Shown here: piece after piece, positions 1 through 6,365 of the stretch | How positions within the stretch are numbered: the first letter of the stretch is position 1 | How the letters are laid out: each line of letters opens with the position of its first letter | NCBI GenBank assembly: GCA_030830415.1 | Contig: JAURNB010000132.1 | Coordinates: forward strand, 1 to 6,572 | Reading direction: 5' to 3' | Length of the DNA: 6,572 nucleotides | Origin: Acidimicrobiales bacterium | Lineage (GTDB): Bacteria; Actinomycetota; Acidimicrobiia; Acidimicrobiales; Ilumatobacteraceae | Translations under genes and position numbers: made by a program | Notes under the pieces: model-generated | Database searches by the model: none | What the model saw: only the letters and a program-made list of their open reading frames with translations | Told to the model about the DNA's origin: nothing

Positions 1-1963
1 CCAGAGCATCGTTTCCTGTCGCATCTTGAATTGCGCTATTGCTTGTCGCTGTATTCGACGAAGGTGCGTTGTAAACAATCGAAGCTGCCTTGCCCGCCTC
101 AATCTTTGGGTTTGTCACAATGACCACGGTTGAACCGACAATTGTTACACCGGTGACAGTAAGTGTTGCGCCGTCAACAGTCACAGTGAAGGCCGAAGTA
201 CCTGGCCCCGTTGTGCCCAAAGGTTCGTTAAAGGTCAACACCGCAGCACCCGCAGTATTGACTGCAGAAGAAACAAGGGTCGGTCCGGTGAGGTCCACTG
301 TTGATTGGTTGCTTGCTCCAGAAATAGTTACCGCTGCACTACTTGAAGCCGCATCGTTACCGGCAGTGTCTTCAATGGTGTTACCAGAAGAAGGCGCACT
401 GTAAGTAACTGCAACACTTTGCCCCGCACCAACAACTGGCGTCGTCACAATAGTCACTACCGACCCACTCACTGTCACACTTGACACCGTGACAGCAGTT
501 CCTCCAATAGTTACCTGGAACCGTGAAGTAGGAGCTGTTGTGGTATTCAATGCTTCGTTGTAGGTCAAAAGAATACTTCCACCAGCAGACACAGCTGCTG
601 AGACAAATATTGGAGCAGTTGTGTCGGTAGTCGAGCTATTTGTTACATCAAGTGCAGATGAAGAAAACGAGGCAGCATCGTTACCCACACTGTCTTGAAC
701 CGCGTTGTTGCTCGTTGCGGAGTTTGGTGTGGGTGCCGCATAAGCGACAGTAACTACTTCATTTCGTTCTACAGCAGGAGACAGCGTCAGGACGACCGTT
801 GATCCAGACACAGCAACACCTGTTACCGATCGTGACGACCCACCGACTCTCACTGCGAAGTCTCCTGATGCAGCAGTTGTCACATTCAGAGCTTCGTTGT
901 AGGTAATTGTCAAATTCGTACCTGCTGTATCTACCGCAGCAGACTGCACTACTGGAGCAGCCGTATCGGTAACGTTCGCAACAGTAGTAAAAGTAGAAAT
1001 ACTTGCCGCATCGTTACCAGCTGCGTCTTGTATGGCTGCAGTGTCGTTACCTCCCGTAGAGTCGGTATAGGTAAATTCGATGGTGTTGCCGTCAACTATT
1101 GCTGCATTGAGCGTTACCTCTACCGTGGTACCACTGGTCACTATTGCAGTAGTTGGTGTAATTGATGATCCACCGTTCACTCGGTATCTAAACTGACCAG
1201 CTGCAGGAACAGTAGCGCTTAAGGTTTCGCTGAATGTAAGTATCATTTTGGTCTTTAGACCATTCATTGCCCCAGACACAAAAGTTGGTGCAACAGTGTC
1301 ATACGTTGAACTGTTAGTTACTGAAGTTGCAGAAAATGATGCTGCATCATTACCGGCTGTATCTTGAACTGCAGCATTTGAGGTTCCTAAATCGGCAGTT
1401 GGTGCTGTGTAAGCAACAGTGACCGTATCAGTGCGTTGTGCACGAGGAGACAAAGTAAGTACAACAGTAGATCCAGAAATTGACCTCGCAGTCGGGTTCC
1501 GTGATGATCCACCATACGTAACCGAGAAGGCAGTTGTTGCTGCTGTTGTTGTACCAAGGGCTTCGTTATACGTCAGAGTCAAAGTCTCTCCCGTACTGTC
1601 AACAGCTGCCGATACCAGGGTGGGGGCAACTGCTTCTGTAGTTGAACCGTTTGTAATTTGGGCTTCAGGAATACTAGAGCTGTCATTGAATGAAGCGTCT
1701 TCTATGACGTTTGAGTCGTCACCGTTTGTAGTGGGGTCTCCATACGACAGCAGCACTACTGCCCCTGGCGCAATACGTTCCGTCATGTTTAATTCCACAG
1801 TCAGCCCATTGACGGTTACTGATGAAATCGTTTTCGTTACTCCACCAACTTTGACGGCGAAGAGACTTGTGGGAATGGTGCCTGCCGCAGAGAGAACTTC
1901 GTTGTACGTAAGAATAACTTTTGTTCCTTCGGCATTCACTGCAGATGAGCTATAGGTGGGTGG
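1..1963 (-). repeat. Six tandem SWM/SwmB-type repeats (sixth cut by the window edge)
   Basis: Repeats begin at about 1963, 1630, 1294, 961, 619 and 289 on the minus strand, giving periods of 333, 336, 333, 342 and 330 bases (110-114 residues). The common pattern is APTLVSAAV at the start, then LTYNEAL, VxVGGSS, SGSTVVLTLSP, VTVAYxAP and finally QDxAGNDAAS. All periods keep the reading frame. This pattern matches the SWM repeat family described from Synechococcus SwmB and other long surface proteins, predicted to be beta-rich Ig-like modules. More copies may lie past the left edge. Confidence 0.85.
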
Positions 1964-3388
1964 CATATTGTCTGCACCTGCGCCGGTGAGACTTCCACTT
2001 CCGGTTGTATCTGTCACCGTCACCATGTTGACGGCGGTGGCGCTTACTGTTCCGTCGCCAAGCTGACCACTGGAGTTAGATCCTGAACATTTCACATTTC
2101 CGGTTAAACCAATAATGATGCAGATGTGAGTTCCACCGACCGAGACAGCATAAATATCTTCGATCACAGCACTACTGAGGTTTCCAGCTCTCATTAATCG
2201 CGGGGTGCCACTTGTTCCAACTGCCCCAACCGATGCCTTACCGTTGGGGTTGTCTCCCCAACATTTCACTGTTCGGTTAAAAAGGAGTGCGCAAAAGGCT
2301 TGCCTCTCACCAGAGATCGCAAGTGCCGTATCTACATCTAGAACATTCGCCGCACTGTAGTTGTCAGCAGTGTTATCAACTAAGCCTTCGCCACGACCCA
2401 AAGCCTTTGATCCGTTTTTACCCCAACACTTCACTTGACCTCCGGAAACCGCAACGGCCCGCCCGGATATTTCAAACAAGCCACACGAGGTGTAACCACT
2501 AGGCGCCATCGCTTTAGCCCCATTGGTGCCTGGATCAGCACTTGATGCATAAACACGGGTTCCCGGAGGGTCCGAGCCCGCATAGCCATACACACCGTTT
2601 GTTGTTCCCCAACACACTTGTGTCTCATCAGTTTTTACTGCACAAGCAGTTTGATCACTCATGCTGAGTTGCTTCACCCCTGTGAGTTGCACATTGCTCG
2701 TTTGACCACTTCCGCAACTAACGGTATAGACATCACTCGAACAGAGCAAAACATAGCCAACTCCGGCATAAGTCTTTCCTCCACCAGTTGTATCACCCCA
2801 GCACTTCACGCGCCCATCGTTAATTACTGCGCATGTGTTGTAGGCAGTTGCAGACAATGCGACAGCTCCAGTTAAATCGGGAGAAGCATCTGATTCAGAT
2901 TGGTTCGTGTAGAGGCTCTTGACAAATGTTGGGTAAGGGCTGGCGATTCCAGAAGATTGATACTTTCCGATACGCCAGCTCAAACCCCAACATTTGACTT
3001 TGGTTGTGTTGAGCAGAGCACATGTGTGATTTTCTGATGCGATAACGCCAATAACTCCAGAGAGCAAATCAGATGAACCAGCGCGGTCAAGTACATATGT
3101 AGGCCTATTTGTGTTGTTCACAGTGCCGTTGCCTAGCTTGCCCCATGTGTTGTCTCCCCAGCACAGTAAGTTTGAGTTTTTGATAACACACGTATGCGTG
3201 TCGCCAAGTGAGATAGCTGCTTGAAGTGCTTGAGTTGGCGTTCCATAAGCTGCTTCACCTGTGTCAGCTAATGCTGCGCGAGGCGCAAGCGAAGCTGCTG
3301 CAACAAGCAATGTTGCAATGAGCGAAAAGACAACACCAAACGCTCTCCATTTTGCAGCGCGTTGTGCAGTGAGTGATGTAGTGAACAT
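1..3388 (-). CDS. Large secreted RCC1-propeller / SWM-repeat surface protein (C-terminus beyond window)
   Basis: Reading the minus strand from the ATG at 3388 gives 1129 codons without a stop up to the left edge, so the gene is partial. Residues 1-41 form a Sec-type signal peptide: a basic start (R10, K13, R15), a hydrophobic stretch at about 16-35, and a likely cut after ALA at 41. Residues about 52-445 hold seven RCC1-like repeats with the pattern C-A-L...V-K-C-W-G-x-N. From about residue 476 follow tandem repeats of about 111 residues resembling SWM/SwmB repeats of cyanobacterial and other giant surface proteins. There is no transmembrane segment after the signal peptide in the visible part; any anchor or secretion signal would be off the edge. 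The start is supported by GAAAGG six bases upstream and by the signal peptide. The role is inferred as an extracellular adhesin-like or motility-related protein; no enzyme motif is seen. Exported repeat protein is near certain, function uncertain. Confidence 0.9.
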   Translation of the reverse strand, partial: MFTTSLTAQRAAKWRAFGVVFSLIATLLVAAASLAPRAALADTGEAAYGTPTQALQAAISLGDTHTCVIKNSNLLCWGDNTWGKLGNGTVNNTNRPTYVLDRAGSSDLLSGVIGVIASENHTCALLNTTKVKCWGLSWRIGKYQSSGIASPYPTFVKSLYTNQSESDASPDLTGAVALSATAYNTCAVINDGRVKCWGDTTGGGKTYAGVGYVLLCSSDVYTVSCGSGQTSNVQLTGVKQLSMSDQTACAVKTDETQVCWGTTNGVYGYAGSDPPGTRVYASSADPGTNGAKAMAPSGYTSCGLFEISGRAVAVSGGQVKCWGKNGSKALGRGEGLVDNTADNYSAANVLDVDTALAISGERQAFCALLFNRTVKCWGDNPNGKASVGAVGTSGTPRLMRAGNLSSAVIEDIYAVSVGGTHICIIIGLTGNVKCSGSNSSGQLGDGTVSATAVNMVTVTDTTGSGSLTGAGADNMPPTYSSSAVNAEGTKVILTYNEVLSAAGTIPTSLFAVKVGGVTKTISSVTVNGLTVELNMTERIAPGAVVLLSYGDPTTNGDDSNVIEDASFNDSSSIPEAQITNGSTTEAVAPTLVSAAVDSTGETLTLTYNEALGTTTAATTAFSVTYGGSSRNPTARSISGSTVVLTLSPRAQRTDTVTVAYTAPTADLGTSNAAVQDTAGNDAASFSATSVTNSSTYDTVAPTFVSGAMNGLKTKMILTFSETLSATVPAAGQFRYRVNGGSSITPTTAIVTSGTTVEVTLNAAIVDGNTIEFTYTDSTGGNDTAAIQDAAGNDAASISTFTTVANVTDTAAPVVQSAAVDTAGTNLTITYNEALNVTTAASGDFAVRVGGSSRSVTGVAVSGSTVVLTLSPAVERNEVVTVAYAAPTPNSATSNNAVQDSVGNDAASFSSSALDVTNSSTTDTTAPIFVSAAVSAGGSILLTYNEALNTTTAPTSRFQVTIGGTAVTVSSVTVSGSVVTIVTTPVVGAGQSVAVTYSAPSSGNTIEDTAGNDAASSSAAVTISGASNQSTVDLTGPTLVSSAVNTAGAAVLTFNEPLGTTGPGTSAFTVTVDGATLTVTGVTIVGSTVVIVTNPKIEAGKAASIVYNAPSSNTATSNSAIQDATGNDAL
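2041..3235 (-). repeat. Seven RCC1-like repeats (predicted seven-bladed beta-propeller)
   Basis: Inside the large secreted protein, the Cys-Trp-Gly signature recurs at residues 76, 133, 196, 259, 321, 376 and 434; the last copy is Cys-Ser-Gly. Spacing is 55 to 63 residues. The better copies continue as G-x-L-G-x-G-T, as in RCC1/alpha-tubulin suppressor repeats. Seven copies is the number that closes an RCC1 propeller, so this domain is probably complete. Each copy also has a second cysteine upstream (residues 67, 123, 186, 249, 302, 366, 423). Known RCC1 folds mediate protein or ligand binding; the partner here is unknown. Confidence 0.85.
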
Positions 3389-3394
3389 GTAACG

Positions 3395-3400
3395 CCTTTC
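3395..3400 (-). promoter_or_regulatory. Ribosome binding site of the large secreted protein
   Basis: GAAAGG on the minus strand lies six bases before the ATG at 3388. Together with the signal peptide that begins there, it fixes the start. Confidence 0.7.
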
Positions 3401-3406
3401 GACATT

Positions 3407-3438
3407 TGTAGCGCATTACTACGTAGTGATTTGCTACA
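3407..3438. promoter_or_regulatory. 32-bp palindrome, probable TetR operator
   Basis: The outer arms are TGTAGC (3407-3412) and GCTACA (3433-3438), and the core is the perfect 10-bp palindrome ACTACGTAGT (3418-3427); everything is symmetric about 3422.5. Of the 16 base pairs of symmetry, 13 match. It lies between the divergent secreted-protein and TetR genes, just at and downstream of the predicted minus-strand start site. TetR-family dimers commonly bind such palindromes next to their own gene, so the adjacent regulator at 3477 is the likely binder; this is inferred. Confidence 0.65.
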
Positions 3439-3445
3439 CTATAAG
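3416..3445 (+). promoter_or_regulatory. Weak candidate promoter for the first TetR gene
   Basis: TATAAG (3440-3445) is a good -10 box, but the best -35 at an 18-base spacing, TTACTA (3416-3421), is poor. It would start transcription near 3452, before the AAGGAG at 3465. The -35 region falls in the 32-bp palindrome, which would allow self-repression. TACACT (3435-3440) is an alternative -10. Confidence 0.35.
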
Positions 3446-3466
3446 CAGTACTCCACTACAAAGCAA
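3438..3466 (-). promoter_or_regulatory. Sigma-70-type promoter for the large secreted protein
   Basis: On the minus strand TTGCTT (3466-3461) is followed after 17 bases by TATAGT (3443-3438), four and five matches of six to the -35 and -10 consensus. Transcription would start near 3431, giving a leader of about 43 bases before the ATG. The -35 box overlaps the ribosome binding site of the divergent TetR gene. Confidence 0.6.
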
Positions 3467-3470
3467 GGAG
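3465..3470 (+). promoter_or_regulatory. Ribosome binding site that decides the first TetR start
   Basis: AAGGAG is six bases before the in-frame CTG at 3477. The alternative GTG at 3426 has no ribosome binding site and lies within the palindrome, so this site argues for a CTG start. Confidence 0.55.
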
Positions 3471-3476
3471 AGAGGC

Positions 3477-4013
3477 CTGCCCTCTGAGAGAATTTCCCGG
3501 GTTGATGCCGTCGAGCGCTTTCTCGATGCAACAGCAGCTTTGGTGTGCTCTCAATCTCCGGCAGATGTCACTTTGGCTGATATCGCCTGCCGAGCCGAGT
3601 TAGGCCCGTACTACATCTACCGTTTTTTCGGCACTCGTCTTGACCTATTAATAGAGGTGTCCGATTTACTTGCTGCCCAAGCCGGTAAATCACTACAACA
3701 CAAGATTTCAGACAATGATCTTGATTTTGCTCAACTTCTAGAATTTTGTAGATCTGTTTGCTTCCACCGCATTCAATTACTGCAGCATTTGACAGCACAA
3801 GGGGTCCCCGCGGCACGTTTTCAGAAAGGAAATCGGTTGATTTTTACAGGTATATCCCAGTTTTTTAAAAACTCGGGAATATCAACAGCTCGGGCATTAA
3901 GCAATGGCGCTATCACACTCGCGCTCGTTCATGCCGAGATCTCACTGCTGCCCACATTCGACCTAGAAAAAGAGGAATTGAACGACCTCATTTCCCTTTT
4001 TGCCGCAATGTAA
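3477..4013 (+). CDS. TetR/AcrR-family transcriptional regulator, divergent from the secreted protein
   Basis: A 178-residue DNA-binding repressor-type protein if it starts at CTG 3477. The N-terminal TetR domain spans about residues 10-58: first helix around FLDATAALV, helix-turn-helix at 32-51 with the recognition segment LGPYYIYRFFG, then TRLDLL. The C-terminal half is all-helical and should bind a ligand and form the dimer; it matches no ligand class I recognise. I chose CTG because AAGGAG lies six bases upstream and because the resulting start (L/M-P-S) mirrors the M-P-S start of the next regulator. An in-frame GTG at 3426 would give 195 residues but lacks a ribosome binding site and overlaps the operator. 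The next TetR gene follows 41 bases downstream and may share its transcript. It probably controls its own promoter and that of the secreted protein. Family is firm, target inferred. Confidence 0.88.
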   Translation: MPSERISRVDAVERFLDATAALVCSQSPADVTLADIACRAELGPYYIYRFFGTRLDLLIEVSDLLAAQAGKSLQHKISDNDLDFAQLLEFCRSVCFHRIQLLQHLTAQGVPAARFQKGNRLIFTGISQFFKNSGISTARALSNGAITLALVHAEISLLPTFDLEKEELNDLISLFAAM

Positions 4014-4054
4014 TTGGATCAATCGCCTTGTGAATACGGGAGTAAAGTAGTGAG

Positions 4055-4693
4055 GTGCCAAGTGCCAAGAAGAAACCTGCCGCGAAAGTGGAGACAAAAC
4101 CTGTCCGCTACAGCCGCGCCGCTGCCACCCAGATGTTTCTCGATGCCACTATCTCACTCATTGCCAAGAAACCCATCCCCGATATTTCTCTGCAGGAAAT
4201 AGCGGAAGCTACTGGGCTTAACCATGGCTACGTGTTTCGCTATTTCGGCACCCGCATCGACCTCTTTACTGCTGTCACCGATGAACTCGCGCGCTTGGCG
4301 CAAGCAGCCATCCAAAAGCAAATTGAGGCCCGCATAAAGCGCGGCGAAGAAGCTGCCTCCTTCGATCTCACTGTTTTGGCTGTCGGGCGCAAATACACAA
4401 GCCAGCGCCAACAAGTGATTCAGTACCTCATTACCTGCGGAGTGAAGCCGAAGCGTTTTGCGGAAAAGTCACGTGAACTGAATGGTGAATTGGCCATCCA
4501 GTTTCAAAAAATGGGAATGAACCCAAGGTTCGCCCAAGCACTCGCCATCAAGTCGGGCATTCTTTTGTGGTCTGAATTATTTCTTATGGAGAGCTTCGGC
4601 ATTACGCCTGAAGAAGCACTCGACATTCGCAGTATGGCATTCGATGAAATTGCTCAACATAAAGCAACAACGAAGCGCCTGGGTTGGAATTAA
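4055..4693 (+). CDS. TetR/AcrR-family transcriptional regulator, paralogue of its neighbours
   Basis: A 212-residue protein starting at GTG 4055, with GGGAG 12 bases upstream (a loose ribosome binding site). Residues 4-18 are a basic tail rich in Lys. The TetR domain follows: FLDATISLI near 28-36, helix-turn-helix at 45-64 with GLNHGYVFRYFG, then TRIDLF. The helical C-terminal half should form dimers and bind a ligand. It ends in LGWN, a tail shared with the third TetR protein (LGWQ). It lies 41 bases after the first TetR gene on the same strand, so the two are probably co-transcribed, and it ends 5 bp from the converging dehydrogenase gene. No clear palindrome lies directly upstream. Ligand and targets cannot be read from the sequence. 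Confidence 0.9.
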   Translation: MPSAKKKPAAKVETKPVRYSRAAATQMFLDATISLIAKKPIPDISLQEIAEATGLNHGYVFRYFGTRIDLFTAVTDELARLAQAAIQKQIEARIKRGEEAASFDLTVLAVGRKYTSQRQQVIQYLITCGVKPKRFAEKSRELNGELAIQFQKMGMNPRFAQALAIKSGILLWSELFLMESFGITPEEALDIRSMAFDEIAQHKATTKRLGWN

Positions 4694-4698
4694 CTTCC

Positions 4699-5409
4699 CT
4701 ACGCAATAAAGCCGCCGTCAACAATAATTTCGGCACCATTCACGTACGACGCTGCGTCGCCTAGCAAGAACATCACTACCTCGCCCACTTCTTTTGCATC
4801 AGCAGTGCGTTGCATAGGAACTTGGTTTGCAATCGTACTCTCAATGCCTTGGGGCAACATGTCGGTTTCAATAAAGCCGGGGTGCACCGAGTTCACACGT
4901 ACGTTGTGTGCGCCGAGTTCTCGTGCTGCAGTTTTGGTCATGCCGTGCACTGCCCATTTACTTGCTGCATAGGCAATGGCGCGCAGGCCACGCATTCCTG
5001 CAACTGATGAGATGTTCACTATGGAACCCGACTTTTGCGCAATCATTGTTGCCGCCACCGCTTGCATGCCAAGAAAAACACCCACCTGATTGACATCAAT
5101 AATTTGGCGGAATTCTGCTTCGGTTGCTTGGGTAACGCCGCCTGGCTTCCAGATACCTGCGTTGTTCACGAGTCCGTCAATGCGACCATACGCAGCCAGT
5201 GTTTTCTGCACAACGTTTGCCCATTGTTCTGAAGAGGTGACATCGTGAGAAATGAAAAGGCCACCTACTTCTTTTGCAACATGCTGACCATCAATGATGT
5301 CGGTCACCACAACTTTTGCACCGGCTTGTGCGGCCAGTACTGCCTCTGCTTCGCCTTGTCCGCGCGAGGCCCCGGTAATGATGATTACTTTTCCGTCAAG
5401 TGTTCCCAT
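4699..5409 (-). CDS. Short-chain dehydrogenase/reductase (SDR, FabG-like), NAD-type
   Basis: A 236-residue cytoplasmic oxidoreductase of the classical SDR family, with a Rossmann fold throughout. The dinucleotide motif TGASRGQG is at 12-19, Asp37 ends the second strand (VVVTD), which normally favours NAD(H) over NADP(H), and NNAG is at 82-85. The catalytic set is Asn107, Ser134/135, Tyr147 and Lys151 in YAASK, and the end reads VNGAEIIVDGG as in FabG-like enzymes. Length is typical. It resembles 3-oxoacyl-ACP reductases and hydroxysteroid or cyclic-alcohol dehydrogenases; the substrate cannot be told. I start at ATG 5409 (MGTLDGKV...) because family members begin there; TTG 5430 would add seven residues. 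Neither has a ribosome binding site. It lies 32 bases after the small CxxC gene and is likely the last gene of the TetR-CxxC-SDR unit. Confidence 0.93.
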   Translation of the reverse strand: MGTLDGKVIIITGASRGQGEAEAVLAAQAGAKVVVTDIIDGQHVAKEVGGLFISHDVTSSEQWANVVQKTLAAYGRIDGLVNNAGIWKPGGVTQATEAEFRQIIDVNQVGVFLGMQAVAATMIAQKSGSIVNISSVAGMRGLRAIAYAASKWAVHGMTKTAARELGAHNVRVNSVHPGFIETDMLPQGIESTIANQVPMQRTADAKEVGEVVMFLLGDAASYVNGAEIIVDGGFIA

Positions 5410-5441
5410 GTCACAACAATAGAACATCAACTAGTGGGTTT

Positions 5442-5585
5442 TTACGGGCAGCCGATTCCATTCAGGGTTGCACATGTTGGGCATAAAAGAGCTTTCCCGT
5501 CTGGGGTGCTCCATTCCTTGCCGTAGGGCGACTCGCACATCAAACAATTAGTGGTTGCTACTTGCGGAATTTTCGTTTCAGACAT
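5442..5585 (-). CDS. Small CxxC/CxxC (zinc-ribbon-like) protein, 47 residues
   Basis: An ATG at 5585 opens a 47-codon frame ending at TAA (5442-5444). It is preceded by AGGAAAG (5599-5593) seven bases upstream, a strong ribosome binding site. The protein has Cys14-x-x-Cys17 and Cys35-x-x-Cys38, plus Cys46 one residue from the end; two CxxC pairs 17 residues apart are a usual zinc-ribbon layout. There is no signal peptide or membrane segment. It begins 23 bases after the TetR stop codon and ends 32 bases before the dehydrogenase start, which supports an operon. I do not recognise the family. It could bind zinc and contact protein or nucleic acid; this is inference. Existence of the gene is well supported by the start signal and gene spacing. 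Confidence 0.75.
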   Translation of the reverse strand: MSETKIPQVATTNCLMCESPYGKEWSTPDGKALLCPTCATLNGIGCP

Positions 5586-5592
5586 AGAAACG

Positions 5593-5599
5593 CTTTCCT
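5593..5599 (-). promoter_or_regulatory. Ribosome binding site of the small CxxC protein
   Basis: AGGAAAG seven bases before ATG 5585. It lies in the short gap after the TetR stop codon, indicating translation from a shared transcript. Confidence 0.65.
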
Positions 5600-5608
5600 G
5601 AGACACTT

Positions 5609-6301
5609 TTATTGCCAGCCTAATTTCTCGGCATTTTTCTTGGCGTCGCCAAGTTCATGGAGAAAGAGGTTGATGATGTCTGTACGAGTGCTTTTGTCGA
5701 TGACAGAAGCAGCCAATAGTTTTTCATTGGCAAGTAGAAACAACATGCCAATTTTTGCGCGATACACCCGAGCTGCTCGCTTATCGAGATTGAAGGATGC
5801 AGCAAAAAATGCTTCTGTATTTGTTCGTTGCTCGAGGGCAAGCACAGCGAAGCGTTCGGGGGGAAAGCCTTCAGCGAGGAGATACTCCATCAATTTAAAG
5901 CGCAAATTGGCATCTGGATCTTTCACCAGGGCTGCAACGTCGCCAGCATCGCGATGCTTCTTCAATCGTTCCGACATGATTTCCACGACGCAAAAAAGCA
6001 TCTCGTGGTTGCTGCCGAAGTACCGAGCAATGTAACTGTGATTCAGCCCCGATTCATGGGCTATTTCACGGCTGGAAACTTCTGATACTGGTCGCTCGCG
6101 AAGCATGGCGATAGCGGTATCGAGGATGAGAGTCTTGGCCTGCTCTTGGCTCACACGGCCCAAGGCGGCCTTACGTTCGCGTTGTTGCATTGCTGGGGCG
6201 AGGTTGACAGGTTGCTTTTTCGGCCCTGGTTTCTGACGCTCTACAACTTTTGCAGATGCCTTCTTTGTTGTTGCTTTTTTTGCCTTTTTCGCTGTAGCCA
6301 C
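5609..6301 (-). CDS. TetR/AcrR-family transcriptional regulator with lysine-rich N-terminal tail
   Basis: A 230-residue protein starting at GTG 6301, with AAGG seven bases upstream. Residues 2-31 form a low-complexity basic tail (AKKAKKATTKK, then KPGPKK), like the tails of histone H1-like and AT-hook proteins, which could add non-specific DNA contacts. The TetR domain follows, with LILDTAIAML near 58-67 and a helix-turn-helix at 76-95 ending GLNHSYIARYFG. The rest is helical and should hold the ligand pocket and dimer face. It ends in LGWQ, like the LGWN of the regulator at 4055, and both share GLNH-x-Y-x-x-RYFG, so they are probably paralogues. It heads a likely operon with the CxxC protein and the dehydrogenase and is divergent from surE. 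Ligand unknown. Confidence 0.92.
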   Translation of the reverse strand: MATAKKAKKATTKKASAKVVERQKPGPKKQPVNLAPAMQQRERKAALGRVSQEQAKTLILDTAIAMLRERPVSEVSSREIAHESGLNHSYIARYFGSNHEMLFCVVEIMSERLKKHRDAGDVAALVKDPDANLRFKLMEYLLAEGFPPERFAVLALEQRTNTEAFFAASFNLDKRAARVYRAKIGMLFLLANEKLLAASVIDKSTRTDIINLFLHELGDAKKNAEKLGWQ

Positions 6302-6308
6302 GAGCCAA

Positions 6309-6312
6309 CCTT
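6309..6312 (-). promoter_or_regulatory. Ribosome binding site of the third TetR gene
   Basis: AAGG on the minus strand, seven bases before GTG 6301. It supports the GTG start and thus the inclusion of the lysine-rich tail in the protein. Confidence 0.5.
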
Positions 6313-6365
6313 AGTCGCAGAGACCGCAAGTACTTATTTTCTTAGACCCCCAGTGTTCATCTTTC

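Noticed and set aside
90..404. Plus-strand open frame of 104 codons across the SWM repeats
   Set aside because: It is antisense to the uninterrupted repeat protein and its composition simply mirrors repeat codons; no ribosome binding site or family resemblance.
1419..1955. Plus-strand open frame of 178 codons across the SWM repeats
   Set aside because: Same reason: antisense shadow of a Thr/Ser/Val-rich repeat gene, whose reverse strand rarely contains stops.
1..1963. Regular ~333-bp repeats as a CRISPR array or mobile element
   Set aside because: Repeats are coding, in frame and diverged, with no constant short repeat plus unique spacer structure and no transposase.
4047..4053. GTAGTGA, matching part of the 32-bp palindrome, just before the second TetR gene
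   Set aside because: Only a 7-bp half-site without a second arm; it also occurs at 3378-3384 inside coding sequence, so chance is likely.
4680..4715. Terminator between the converging TetR and dehydrogenase genes
   Set aside because: Only 5 bp separate the stops, and the GGG...CCC pairing around the junction has too many mismatches and no T-run.
5562..6035. Plus-strand open frame of 157 codons opposite the third TetR gene
   Set aside because: Antisense to a clear TetR domain and rich in Arg/Ser/Phe without any motif.
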